Below, piece by piece: positions 1 through 9,113 of a stretch of 64,000 bases of DNA. The notes beneath the pieces were generated by a model. That model had not been told where the DNA came from. It made no database searches and was given only the letters and a program-made list of their open reading frames with translations. Every line of letters begins with the position of its first letter. Position 1 is the stretch's first letter. Both the position numbers and the translations under genes were made by a program. The stretch comes from Microbacterium hydrocarbonoxydans (GTDB lineage: Bacteria; Actinomycetota; Actinomycetes; Actinomycetales; Microbacteriaceae), in NCBI RefSeq assembly GCF_023715885.1, contig NZ_JAMBOY010000001.1, positions 806,001 to 870,000 on the forward strand, written 5' to 3'.

Positions 1-1
1 C

Positions 2-457
2 TCCGGGCTTCGAGTGCTCGCCGGCTGGAACGACATGGCAACAACTCACCCTCAGCTCGTCGACGAGTGGCACGAGTCGCGCAACCCCGGCCTCCGGCCT
101 GAGAACGTGCGTGCCGGAACGCCGAAGCAGCTCTGGTGGCGGTGCGCGGAAGGACATGAGTGGCAGGCCAGGGGTGCAGACCGACGAAGGGGCAGCGGCT
201 GCCCGTACTGCACCCATCAGAAGGTCCTCGTCGGCTTCAACGACCTGGCGACCACGAACCCGGCCTTGGGTGCCGAGCTCCACCCGAACCTGAACGCTGA
301 CGTTACTGCTACGAGCATCACGGCTCGCTCGTCCAAGCGCCTGTGGTGGCGGTGCTCGGCCGGGCATGAGTGGACCGCGCCGGCATACTCGCGAGCGCGA
401 ACCGGAAGCATGTGCCCGGAATGCAGGCGAGAACTGCGCCGCGGTAACAAGCGCTGA
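2..457 (+). CDS. Zinc-ribbon repeat protein (5' partial)
   Basis: The frame is open to the left edge, so the true start lies outside the window; the first usable codon inside is GTG at 14. At least two copies of one repeat are visible, each ending in a W-W-R-C-x-x-G-H-E-W core (codons near 135-165 and 342-375) followed by a C-P-x-C pair, so each repeat probably makes a treble-clef or zinc-ribbon finger. Repeats of this kind (the zinc-ribbon domain family PF14311) occur in bacterial proteins of unknown role, sometimes fused to nucleases. No nuclease domain is visible in the part present, but it could lie upstream. A strong hairpin follows the stop codon. Function is unknown. Confidence 0.75.
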   Translation, partial: SGLRVLAGWNDMATTHPQLVDEWHESRNPGLRPENVRAGTPKQLWWRCAEGHEWQARGADRRRGSGCPYCTHQKVLVGFNDLATTNPALGAELHPNLNADVTATSITARSSKRLWWRCSAGHEWTAPAYSRARTGSMCPECRRELRRGNKR

Positions 458-462
458 CTAGC

Positions 463-498
463 TGCCTCATCCCGCCCAGCCGCGGGCGGGATGAGGCA
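463..498 (+). terminator. Hairpin terminator after the zinc-ribbon gene
   Basis: A perfect 15-bp stem (463-477 with 484-498) encloses a 6-nt loop, just after the stop at 457. There is no clear T-tract, as is common in high-GC actinobacteria. The next gene starts less than 30 nt downstream. Confidence 0.7.
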
Positions 499-525
499 CG
501 CGCGCCGATGGGTAGGCTCCTCGAT

Positions 526-1671
526 GTGTCTCTCGTCATGTTGCCCGCTCATCCGCTCGCGGATCTCCTTCCCAAGATGACGGACATCGACCTGGCGGAA
601 CTTGTCGCTGACATCGCCGAGCACGGTCAACGGGATGCAGCCGTCACCTGGGTCGACCCCTCCGGGACCGAATGGTTGCTCGACGGCCGCCATCGCGCCC
701 ATGCAGCACGAGAACTGGGCCGGCCACTGGTCACCAAGCGATTCGCCGGAGACGAGTCAGCGGCACGGGACTTCGTCATCAGCGTCAACGTCAAGCGCCG
801 CCACCTCTCGGTGTCACAACGGGCTCTGGTTGCAGCGGCCTTCGCTACACGCCAGCGCGGGGGATCCTCAGGATCGTCTGGACCGGCAAGTTCGCCGCTT
901 GCTCCGACCCAGCGCGAGGCGGCGCTCAGCATGGGGGTATCCGAGCGATCTGTGCGAGACGGGTCCGTGGTGCTCGCTGAGGGCAGGGACGACCTCATTC
1001 GAGCTGTCGCCAACGGCGAGATGTCTGTGTCCGCTGCAGCTGCCGAGTCTCGGCGCGAGCGCACACCCCGGCAAGCGGCGACCGCGCTCTTCATGAACCA
1101 TCGCCGCTCCTCCTCATCGGATGCGTGGCTCACGCCCGACTGGGTCCTCGAACGGGCTGAGCGATGCCTGGGCGGCATCGACGGAGATGTCGCCGCTGCG
1201 CCCGATGGCAACGTGCCGGCGAAGTGGTTCCTTACCGAGAAGGACGACGCGATGGCTCAACCCACCTGGGCCAATCCGGACGGGTCGCCTGCATCCCTAT
1301 GGGTGAACCCGCCCTACGGCCTGAATGGTCGCGGTCCGGGGGCATGGACCAGCCGGGTAGTACACGAATGGAGGGTTGGACACGTGCGCGCGGCGCTCCT
1401 CCTCCTCCCATCGCGTCCTGGAGCGCACTGGCAGCAAGCGCTCGCACCCTTCCCACGCATTGAGTTCCGCGGCCATCTGAGATTCGAGCCCGGGCGCGGT
1501 AACCCCGCACGAGACGCGTGGGACTCAGGCAAGCGGGCGGAGGCGCCGTTCGCCAGCATCCTCGTGGGCATCGGTGTGAGCGCAGCCGAGCTGCATGAGT
1601 ACTTCGGTGATACTGGGATCGTTTTCATCGCATACCAGCCAGGCATCAAGGAGTCGGCAAGCGGTCGCTGA
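526..1671 (+). CDS. ParB-like nuclease domain fused to Dam-like DNA adenine methyltransferase
   Basis: Residues 1-100 resemble a ParB/Srx-type domain, with the characteristic D-G-x-H-R-x-x-A stretch. A helix-turn-helix-like region around 125-170 follows. The C-terminal half resembles phage DNA N-6-adenine methyltransferases (PF05869 type): an x-W-L-T-P entry motif near residue 200 and an N-P-P-Y active-site motif at about 261-264. The upstream ATG at 508 is in frame, but a TAGGCT -10 box at 513-518 ends 7 nt before GTG 526, which favours a leaderless start at 526. This domain pair is known from phages and mobile islands. The likely role is DNA modification, perhaps protecting island DNA. It is not part of the hsd operon, which begins about 100 nt later with its own RBS. 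Confidence 0.75.
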   Translation: MSLVMLPAHPLADLLPKMTDIDLAELVADIAEHGQRDAAVTWVDPSGTEWLLDGRHRAHAARELGRPLVTKRFAGDESAARDFVISVNVKRRHLSVSQRALVAAAFATRQRGGSSGSSGPASSPLAPTQREAALSMGVSERSVRDGSVVLAEGRDDLIRAVANGEMSVSAAAAESRRERTPRQAATALFMNHRRSSSSDAWLTPDWVLERAERCLGGIDGDVAAAPDGNVPAKWFLTEKDDAMAQPTWANPDGSPASLWVNPPYGLNGRGPGAWTSRVVHEWRVGHVRAALLLLPSRPGAHWQQALAPFPRIEFRGHLRFEPGRGNPARDAWDSGKRAEAPFASILVGIGVSAAELHEYFGDTGIVFIAYQPGIKESASGR

Positions 1672-1773
1672 GTGCTGGATCGTCGAGTTGGGTCGGAGGG
1701 TCTTGAAGCGCTTCCGAGCAACGTCCGTGAGCCGAATAGGATTCCCCTGACGGCAACCGAGGGGTAAGAAGTC

Positions 1774-3726
1774 TTGAGTAACAACCACGCCACGTTCATC
1801 TGGTCGATTGCAGATCTCCTCCGCGGGAGCTTCAAGGCTCACCAATACGGCGACACCATCTTGCCCTTCACGGTGCTGCGGCGGCTGGATGCCGTGCTCG
1901 CTCCGACGAAGCAGGCCGTCTTCGCCGCGGTCGAGCAGGCGGCAGCGGACGGCATCCCCGTTCGCGCGTCTCTGCTGCGCAACAAGGCCGGACATGAGTA
2001 CTCGTTCTGGAATGAATCGAAGTTCGATTTGAAGACCGCGTTGGGCGACTCCGAGAACTTAGCAGCGAATCTCTCCGACTACGTCACTGGGTTCTCCGAG
2101 AACGTGAAGGACATATTCGACAAGTACAAGATCTCAGAGCGCATCGCCGAACTCGACGAGCACGACCTGCTCTTCCACGTCGTCCAGCGCTTCGCAGCCG
2201 TCGACCTGTCGCCGACGGCCGTGCCGAACGAAGAGATGGGGCACATCTTCGAGGAGCTCATCCGCAAGTTTGCGGAGGCATCGAACGAGACCGCCGGTGA
2301 GCACTTCACGCCGCGCGATGTCATCGAGCTGATGGTCGACATTCTGCTCGCGCCCGAATCAGACACCCTCGCGAAGAAGAACGTCGTTCGTTCGGTCTAT
2401 GACCCGACCGCTGGCACCGGCGGCATGCTCTCGGTCGCCGAAGACCACATTCGCAGCGCGAACCCGACCGCCACGTTGACCCTCGCCGGGCAGGAGATCA
2501 ACCCGCAGTCGTACGCGATCTGCAAGGCCGACATGACCGTCAAGGGCCAGTCGGTCGATGCAATCTTCTTCGGCGACACCCTCATCAACGACGGCCACGC
2601 TGGCGTGACGTTCAGTTACGGTCTCTCTAATCCGCCGTTCGGCGTCGATTGGAAGAAGCAGCAGAAGGCCGTCACGGACGAACATACTCAGCGCGGATTC
2701 GCGGGACGGTTCGGACCTGGCCTGCCGCGAGTCTCGGACGGATCGATGCTGTTCCTCATGCACCTCATCTCAAAAATGCGCTCCGCCGCGGATGGAGGCG
2801 GGCGTGCTGCCATCGTCCTCAACGGCAGCCCGCTTTTCACCGGCGGAGCAGGGTCAGGCGAGTCCAACATTCGCAAGTGGGTGCTCGAACGCGATCTGCT
2901 GGAAGCCATCATCGCGCTACCCACCGACATGTTCTACAACACCGGCATCGCGACCTACATCTGGGTGCTTGCCTCTACGAAGAAGGCTGAGCGCGCGGGC
3001 AAGGTGCAGCTCATCGACGGCACCAAGCTGTTCCGGAAGATGCGCAAGGGCCTCGGCTCCAAGCGCAACGAACTCGGCCCGGACGACATCGCGGCGCTCG
3101 TGAGGCTTTACGAAGGCGAGGCCGACAAGCTCCGCTCGAAGACGTTCGCCAATGAAGACTTCTTCTATCGCACCATCACTGTCGAGCGCCCGCTTCGCCT
3201 GAACTGGGCGCTGACACCGGACCGTCTCGCTGTGGCCAGTGAGGCGAAGACGCTTGCCAAGGTCGACCTCGCTCCGCTCATCACCGTCGTCGAGCGAGCG
3301 CCACGCGACGGAGCACTCACCAATGACCTGCCTGCATTCCGCAAGCACGTCGCAGCTCGCCTAGCGGATGCTGAGGTTGTGCTCACTGCTCCGCAACTCA
3401 AGGCTCTCATCGCAGGCCTCTCGGAGCGCGACGAGAACGCGCCCATTGTGCTCGACGCAAAGAAGCGCCCCGAGCCGGACCCCACCCTCCGCGACACCGA
3501 GAACGTGCCGTGGAACGAAGACATCCACGCATACTTCGCGCGCGAGGTGACGCCATTCGCACCGGACGCCTGGATCGACGAGGCGAAGACGAAGGACGGA
3601 TGCGAGATCCCTTTCACCCGCCACTTTTACCAGTACGTACCCCCGCGGTCCCTCGCCGAGATCGACGCTGACTTGGACCGCGTTCTCGGCCGAATCCGTG
3701 CGCGGCTCGAGGCCGTGAAAGCGTGA
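1774..3726 (+). CDS. hsdM: Type I restriction-modification methyltransferase subunit HsdM
   Basis: Adenine N6-methyltransferase subunit of a type I restriction-modification complex (HsdM2S for modification). The SAM-binding motif D-P-T-A-G-T-G-G begins at residue 210 and the catalytic N-P-P-F at 286. An N-terminal helical HsdM domain precedes them. At 650 residues it is longer than many HsdM proteins, with an extended C-terminus that probably contacts HsdS. The start is TTG 1774, preceded by a GAGGGG-type RBS about 8 nt upstream. The stop overlaps the hsdS GTG by 4 nt, so the two are translationally coupled. Confidence 0.95.
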   Translation: MSNNHATFIWSIADLLRGSFKAHQYGDTILPFTVLRRLDAVLAPTKQAVFAAVEQAAADGIPVRASLLRNKAGHEYSFWNESKFDLKTALGDSENLAANLSDYVTGFSENVKDIFDKYKISERIAELDEHDLLFHVVQRFAAVDLSPTAVPNEEMGHIFEELIRKFAEASNETAGEHFTPRDVIELMVDILLAPESDTLAKKNVVRSVYDPTAGTGGMLSVAEDHIRSANPTATLTLAGQEINPQSYAICKADMTVKGQSVDAIFFGDTLINDGHAGVTFSYGLSNPPFGVDWKKQQKAVTDEHTQRGFAGRFGPGLPRVSDGSMLFLMHLISKMRSAADGGGRAAIVLNGSPLFTGGAGSGESNIRKWVLERDLLEAIIALPTDMFYNTGIATYIWVLASTKKAERAGKVQLIDGTKLFRKMRKGLGSKRNELGPDDIAALVRLYEGEADKLRSKTFANEDFFYRTITVERPLRLNWALTPDRLAVASEAKTLAKVDLAPLITVVERAPRDGALTNDLPAFRKHVAARLADAEVVLTAPQLKALIAGLSERDENAPIVLDAKKRPEPDPTLRDTENVPWNEDIHAYFAREVTPFAPDAWIDEAKTKDGCEIPFTRHFYQYVPPRSLAEIDADLDRVLGRIRARLEAVKA

Positions 3727-4979
3727 CGATGTTCGAACCGTACCCGGACTACAAGGACAGCGGAGTTGCGTGGCTCGGGTCCGTGCCCACAGATTGGTGT
3801 GTCTGGCCGGCCAACGCGGTACTCCGTGAGCGAAAGATGAAGTCGCGCCCAGACGATGTGCACCTGACCCCGTCGCAAACGCATGGAGTGCTCCCGCAGG
3901 CCGAGTATATGGAGCGCACTGGCAACAAGCTTGTTCTGAACTTGACGGGTGCGGATGCGATGCGACACGTCGAACCGAACGATTTCATCAGTCACCTGCG
4001 AAGCTTTCAAGGTGGGTTCGAACATTCTCTGCATAGCGGCAAGGTGAGTGCGGCTTATACCGTCTTGGAGCCGGCGGCGGAAGCCGTTCCTGAGTTCTTC
4101 CGATACGTGTTCAAGTCGAGTCTCTACGTCCAAGCGCTTCAGACGACCACCGACCAGTTGCGAGATGGGCAGTCGATCCGGTATGCGCAAGTTTCGCTGC
4201 TGCCGTTGCCTGTACCTACGAACTCAACTCAACGAGCTATCGCCGCTTTCCTGGATAGGGAAACGGCGGAGATCGACGCGTTCATCGCGGATCAGGAAGA
4301 GCTCATCGCGCTCCTCACCGAGCGCCGCGCCGCGACCATCACTCGCGCCGTGACAAAGGGCCTCGACCGCCTCGCGCCCATGAAAGACAGCGGAGTTGCG
4401 TGGCTCGGCGAGGTGCCGGAGCACTGGAACCTTCCGAGGGTGGCCCACGTCGCAAGGTGTTCGTCGGGCTCGAGCATCGATCTCCAAAGTGTCGAGGCTG
4501 CGCGAACTGTTGATGCGCCCCATCCCGTATACGGCGGTAACGGCATTGTTGGATATTTCTCTCGGTGGAACATCAGCGAAGGGCAGATCGTAGTTGGCCG
4601 GGTTGGAGCTCTGTGTGGCAATGTGCACTCGACTAGCGAACGTGCTTGGGTAAGCGACAACGCGTTGAGGCTCCGAGTTTCTCCCCAGAAGGTTGACAGA
4701 GACTTCCTGAGTCACGTCCTCACGGCTCGCGATCTGAACCAGCTGGCCGACAAGACGGCGCAGCCTCTGATCACAGGAAGTCTTGTACTTCGCCAACGCA
4801 TACCCGCTCCGCCGATGGCCGAGCAAGCCGCCATTGCATCGCACCTCGACCACGAGACCGCAAAGATCGACGCGACCATCACTGACGCACGCGAAGCCAT
4901 CGCGCTGTCGAAGGAGCGGCGAGCGGCGCTGATTTCCGCGGCGGTGACCGGCAAGATCGACGTGCGCGGGCTCGCATAG
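3723..4979 (+). CDS. hsdS: Type I restriction-modification specificity subunit HsdS
   Basis: DNA-recognition subunit that sets the bipartite target of the HsdM/HsdR complex. Two target-recognition halves are visible, each opening with the same D-S-G-V-A-W-L-G peptide (codons near 3756 and 4386) and each followed by a conserved helical spacer (A-x-x-x-F-L-D-R-E-T, then A-x-x-S-H-L-D-H-E-T). At 418 residues it has normal full length. GTG 3723 overlaps hsdM; ATG 3729 is an alternative. The two openings are encoded by an identical 23-bp direct repeat 630 bp apart, in frame (see findings). Confidence 0.95.
   Translation: MTMFEPYPDYKDSGVAWLGSVPTDWCVWPANAVLRERKMKSRPDDVHLTPSQTHGVLPQAEYMERTGNKLVLNLTGADAMRHVEPNDFISHLRSFQGGFEHSLHSGKVSAAYTVLEPAAEAVPEFFRYVFKSSLYVQALQTTTDQLRDGQSIRYAQVSLLPLPVPTNSTQRAIAAFLDRETAEIDAFIADQEELIALLTERRAATITRAVTKGLDRLAPMKDSGVAWLGEVPEHWNLPRVAHVARCSSGSSIDLQSVEAARTVDAPHPVYGGNGIVGYFSRWNISEGQIVVGRVGALCGNVHSTSERAWVSDNALRLRVSPQKVDRDFLSHVLTARDLNQLADKTAQPLITGSLVLRQRIPAPPMAEQAAIASHLDHETAKIDATITDAREAIALSKERRAALISAAVTGKIDVRGLA
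3756..4408 (+). repeat. 23-bp in-frame direct repeats flanking the first HsdS recognition half
   Basis: The same 23 bases occur at 3756-3778 and 4386-4408, spaced 630 bp (210 codons). Both encode the start of a specificity half. Recombination between them would delete one recognition domain and keep the frame. Confidence 0.85.
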
Positions 4980-5035
4980 CGCGCATTACGGCGTCGTCTT
5001 CGACAATCGTCCCCGTGCACTGCCAGAGTGAACGT

Positions 5036-8000
5036 GTGGCGATTCAGCACGAAGAAGCATTCGAAGTCGAGCTCTGTGAGCATCTCGCGGCGCACGGGTG
5101 GGAGTACTCATCGACGGCCGACGGGTACGACCGCGAGCGTGCACTGTTCCCTGCGGATGTGTTCGCGTGGCTCGAAGCGACGCAGCCCGAGCAGCTCGAG
5201 AAGTTGGTGAAGCCCGGAGCACCCGAAGCATCTCGCGAGCTCGGCCGCAAGCAGATCCTCGACCGCATCGCGGCGGCGCAGGCCAACGACACGATGAACG
5301 GCGGCGGCACACTCAACGTGCTGAAGTCGTCGGTTGGTGTGCTGAACGCGAAGTTCTCGTTGTTCCAGGCGCGCCCTGCAACGTCGCTGAACGCGACGAC
5401 GGTGGCGAGGTTCGCAGCGAATCGCCTCCGAGTGATGCGTCAGGTGACGTACTCGACGAAGCACACGAACCGGATCGACCTGGTGCTGTTCGTCAACGGC
5501 ATCCCGGTGTCCACCATCGAGCTGAAGACTGACCTCACGCAGAATCTCGCAGCGGGATTGAAGCAGTACGCACAGGACCGGAAGCCCGAGGGGGAACCGC
5601 TGCTCACTTTCGGGCGCGGCGCCCTCGTGCATTTCGTCGTGACGAACGAAGACGTGCACATGACGACGAAGCTCGATGGTCCGAACACGCGGTTTCTCCC
5701 GTTCAATCGCGGTAAGAACAACGGCGCCGGTAACGCGGCTATCCCTGGCACGAGCCCGACCGCGTACTTCTGGCAAGAGATCCTCGAGCGCGGAACGTGG
5801 CTCGACCTCATCGGGCGCTTCCTTCACTACCGGTTCACGGAGAAGACCGATCCCATCGACGGGAAGAAGACGTATGACAAGGCGCTCCGCTTCCCGCGAT
5901 ACCACCAGTGGCGTGCGGTGTCGAAGCTCGAGCGGGCGGTGCTCGCCGAGGGCCCTGGCCACAACTATCTGATTCAGCATTCCGCAGGTTCCGGCAAGAC
6001 CGATTCCATCGCGTGGGCCGCGCATCGGATGGCGCAGCTGCACGACGCCGACGGGCACAAGGTGTTCGACGGGGTCATCGTGGTCTCCGACCGGCAGGTG
6101 CTGGATGGCCAACTGCAGCGCGCGGTGGAGCAGCTCGAGACGACCGCTGGCGTGTTCGAACCCATCACACGGGGCGGCGACGCATCTAAGTCGAAGCATC
6201 TCGCTGAGGCTTTGCTAGCAGGCAAGCAGATCATCGGCGTGACTCTGCAGACCTTCCCGCACGCGCTCGACACCATCGAAAAGAACACCGGGCTCGCCGG
6301 TCGCCGCTACGCAGTCATCGCCGACGAGGCGCATTCGTCGCAGAGCGGCGAGGCCGCCGCCTCCCTGAAGCAGGTCCTCACGGCCGGAACGGCGGGTTCA
6401 GGAGACGACACTGTCGACGCTGAAGACGTGCTCGCAGATGTCATGGCACGGAAGGTCGGCGTCGGCACGATCTCATTTCTCGCGTTCACGGCGACACCGA
6501 AGGGCAAGACGGTCGAGCTGTTCGGCCGGGAAGACGGCGCCGGCGTGAAGCAGGCTTTTGATCTGTACTCGATGAAGCAGGCCATCGAAGAGGGCTTCAT
6601 CCTCGATGTACTGAAGAACTACCTGCCGTACGACCTCGCGTTCACGCTCGCGCACAAGGACACCGCGACCGGCGTGGATGTCGAGATCGACACCGCGAAG
6701 GCTGGAAGTGAAGTCATGCGGTGGGTGCGGCTACATCCGACGAACATCGCGCAGAAGGTCGCGGTCATCGTCGAACACTTCCGCACGAACGTGCGCAGTG
6801 AGCTCGGCGGGCGAGCGAAGGCGATGGTTGTCACCGGCTCGCGGAAAGAGGCGGTGCGCTACAAGCTCGCCATCGACGCGTATCTGAAGGAGCACAAGCT
6901 CGATGGGCAGTTCGGTGCGCTCGTCGCGTTCTCCGGCTCGGTGATGGACGACGCCTCTGGGCACGACGAGTTCACTGAGGCCTCCCTCAACCCTGGGCTC
7001 AAGGGCCGGTCGTTGGAGGCGGCGTTCGGTGGCGACGAGTTCCAAGTGATGATTGTCGCGAACAAGTTCCAGACCGGGTTCGACCAGCCGCTGCTCGTCG
7101 GAATGTATGTCGACAAGAAACTGTCCGGCATCGCTGCGGTTCAGACGCTGTCACGGCTCAATCGCGTGATCCCGGGCAAAGAGAACACGTACGTCATCGA
7201 CTTCGTCAACGATCCCGCCGAGATCCTCGCTGCATTCCAGGTGTACTACGAAGACGCCGAACTGACCGAGCCGTCGGACCCGAACATCATCCACGACATG
7301 CTCGGAAAGCTCCGCAGCATGAACATCATCGACCCGCACGATGTCGACGCTGTCGTGAACGCCTGGCTCACCAAGACACGCCACAACGCGCTGTACTCAC
7401 ACATCAAGACGTCGCGCGACGTGTTCTGGGACAGGTGGAACACCTCCGTCGATGCATCCGACGACCTCGACAGGGGGCGTCTGGAGGAGTTCCGAGGGAC
7501 GGTGTTCGCGTTCGTTCGTGCGTACGATTTCTTGTCCCAGATCATGGACTACGGCGACACTGACATCGAGAAGTGGGCGATCTTCCTCCGCGTCTATCGC
7601 CGAGTCATCGAGCGACACGACGCGGACCCCGCCGCCGTCAACACCGACGAGATCGTCCTCACCCACTATCGACTGCGGCGGCTCGAGACGCAGAACCTGG
7701 GGCTCACTGCGGGGTCAGCAGGCGAACTGTCAGGGATCACTGCCGCCGGCTCCGCTCAGCCACGCGAAGCAAAGTACGGGTTGCTGCAAGATGTCATCGA
7801 CAAGATCAACACCCTGTTCGCCGGCACTGACGTTGACGAGATCAACGGGGTCAGTGCGGCAGAGACGATCCTCCGTCACGTCGTCGACAACCCGAAGATC
7901 CAAGCCGAAGCGATGGCAAACACGCCCATCGACTTCGAGACTTCGCCGACCATTGCCGTCGAGCTCGAAGACGTCATGTACGCGTCTGCCGCCGGCCACA

Positions 8001-8122
8001 GCAATGCGATGAAGGCACTCTTGCAGAAGAGCGACTTCGCATCCATCGTCAAGGTGCTCGTCGCGATGGGCCTCTACGAGAAGACCCGCGACGAGGCGGA
8101 ACGCGCGGCAACCGCGGGCTGA
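5036..8122 (+). CDS. hsdR: Type I restriction-modification restriction subunit HsdR
   Basis: Motor and nuclease subunit that translocates DNA and cleaves unmodified targets. Counting from GTG 5036, the N-terminal PD-(D/E)XK nuclease shows D148, E162 and K164. The superfamily 2 helicase follows, with a Walker A G-S-G-K-T (Lys about 321), a D-E-A-H box at 430-433 and a T-A-T-P motif III. A C-terminal helical domain probably binds HsdM. A GTG at 5015 is in frame, but 5036 gives the more natural N-terminus. It lies 56 nt after hsdS, and the operon order is M-S-R. All key residues that can be checked are intact, so the system looks functional. Confidence 0.95.
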   Translation: MAIQHEEAFEVELCEHLAAHGWEYSSTADGYDRERALFPADVFAWLEATQPEQLEKLVKPGAPEASRELGRKQILDRIAAAQANDTMNGGGTLNVLKSSVGVLNAKFSLFQARPATSLNATTVARFAANRLRVMRQVTYSTKHTNRIDLVLFVNGIPVSTIELKTDLTQNLAAGLKQYAQDRKPEGEPLLTFGRGALVHFVVTNEDVHMTTKLDGPNTRFLPFNRGKNNGAGNAAIPGTSPTAYFWQEILERGTWLDLIGRFLHYRFTEKTDPIDGKKTYDKALRFPRYHQWRAVSKLERAVLAEGPGHNYLIQHSAGSGKTDSIAWAAHRMAQLHDADGHKVFDGVIVVSDRQVLDGQLQRAVEQLETTAGVFEPITRGGDASKSKHLAEALLAGKQIIGVTLQTFPHALDTIEKNTGLAGRRYAVIADEAHSSQSGEAAASLKQVLTAGTAGSGDDTVDAEDVLADVMARKVGVGTISFLAFTATPKGKTVELFGREDGAGVKQAFDLYSMKQAIEEGFILDVLKNYLPYDLAFTLAHKDTATGVDVEIDTAKAGSEVMRWVRLHPTNIAQKVAVIVEHFRTNVRSELGGRAKAMVVTGSRKEAVRYKLAIDAYLKEHKLDGQFGALVAFSGSVMDDASGHDEFTEASLNPGLKGRSLEAAFGGDEFQVMIVANKFQTGFDQPLLVGMYVDKKLSGIAAVQTLSRLNRVIPGKENTYVIDFVNDPAEILAAFQVYYEDAELTEPSDPNIIHDMLGKLRSMNIIDPHDVDAVVNAWLTKTRHNALYSHIKTSRDVFWDRWNTSVDASDDLDRGRLEEFRGTVFAFVRAYDFLSQIMDYGDTDIEKWAIFLRVYRRVIERHDADPAAVNTDEIVLTHYRLRRLETQNLGLTAGSAGELSGITAAGSAQPREAKYGLLQDVIDKINTLFAGTDVDEINGVSAAETILRHVVDNPKIQAEAMANTPIDFETSPTIAVELEDVMYASAAGHSNAMKALLQKSDFASIVKVLVAMGLYEKTRDEAERAATAG

Positions 8123-8258
8123 CTCGCCGGCCTAACATCCTCGGCAGCCTCGCGTGCCGTTGAAGGTGGGAGGTTGGGTGCGGCGCCGTCACACTCGGGC
8201 TCGTTGCCCGTCTGCTATCGTCTGCCTCTGGACGTGTTTACGAGAGGGCAAACCGAGG

Positions 8259-9089
8259 GTGTTTTGGGGGAAGTGGCCGTCTCACGTCGCCGTGTGGGTG
8301 TTGACGGTTCTCGGCGCTTTCACCACCGCCCTTCCCCGAATCTTTCCTCCCCTCCAACCCAACGAACCCGAACGCTGGAATATCCCGCTCGAGGCGTCTG
8401 GCTGGGTCATTGGGATCGGTGCAGGTGCCGTCGTGGCAGGCGCCGCTCTCAAAGAAATCGATGCGCGGGTAGTGAAGAAAGGCGCCGCTGGTGTCCTCGA
8501 ACGCGCGGCGATGGCCGTTGCGGATCTGCACAAGCAGCTGCCCCGCATGATGGACTCGGAGACATCTGCGGACCGACGCGGCCGAGTCATTGAGGCCGCC
8601 CAGAACTGTGCAATCCACCTGTTGCGTGAGTCGGGAAAGAACATCCGTGTCACGTTCTATCAGCTTGACTACGCGGAGACCGAACAGCTCCCGAGATCGA
8701 CCCCGGGTGACCGACCGATAGAGCAGGCGCGTCTCATTCTGGTGGGTGAACCGTTGGGTCGTGGTGATGATCCGGCCCGCGACGAGTTCAGATACGATGA
8801 CCGCGGTCGGGAGACGCTCACGAAGATCCTGGCCAAGGAAGAGATCTGGTGCGGGAATGCCAGAAAGCAGGCGCGCAAGATGAAGTGGCCGCGGCCGCGG
8901 TATCGCGTTTACATCTCCGTTCCGATAGTCGTCGAGGGCAAGGTGGAGGGCATGCTGTCTTGTGACTCGCTCGTGCGAAGCGAACTGAAGCGTTCGATTG
9001 CGGCGCTGGTCAAGATTCCTGCGAACTTCGCGGGGATGGAGCTTCGCACTCTCGAGAGCGCCTCCGCTCCGGTGAAGCCGGGCGTGTGA
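8259..9089 (+). CDS. Membrane-anchored GAF-like protein, possible partner of the Panacea gene
   Basis: From GTG 8259 (GAGAGGG RBS about 10 nt upstream; an in-frame ATG at 8154 would add 35 unlikely residues) the protein has 276 residues. Two hydrophobic segments lie near residues 8-25 and 48-66, followed by a charged helix and a cytoplasmic domain. The end of that domain (Y-I-S-V-P-I then G-x-L-S-C-D-S) looks like a GAF sensor domain. I recognise no catalytic motif. It ends 24 nt before the Panacea gene and probably shares its transcript. Membrane proteins are among the toxins known to pair with Panacea antitoxins, so a toxin role is an inference from context only. Confidence 0.55.
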   Translation: MFWGKWPSHVAVWVLTVLGAFTTALPRIFPPLQPNEPERWNIPLEASGWVIGIGAGAVVAGAALKEIDARVVKKGAAGVLERAAMAVADLHKQLPRMMDSETSADRRGRVIEAAQNCAIHLLRESGKNIRVTFYQLDYAETEQLPRSTPGDRPIEQARLILVGEPLGRGDDPARDEFRYDDRGRETLTKILAKEEIWCGNARKQARKMKWPRPRYRVYISVPIVVEGKVEGMLSCDSLVRSELKRSIAALVKIPANFAGMELRTLESASAPVKPGV

Positions 9090-9113
9090 CAATGAACAGG
9101 CGGAGGTGAATAC

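Noticed and set aside
526-1671. Prophage remnant suggested by the phage-type methylase
   Set aside because: No capsid, terminase, portal, lysis or integrase genes occur in the island.
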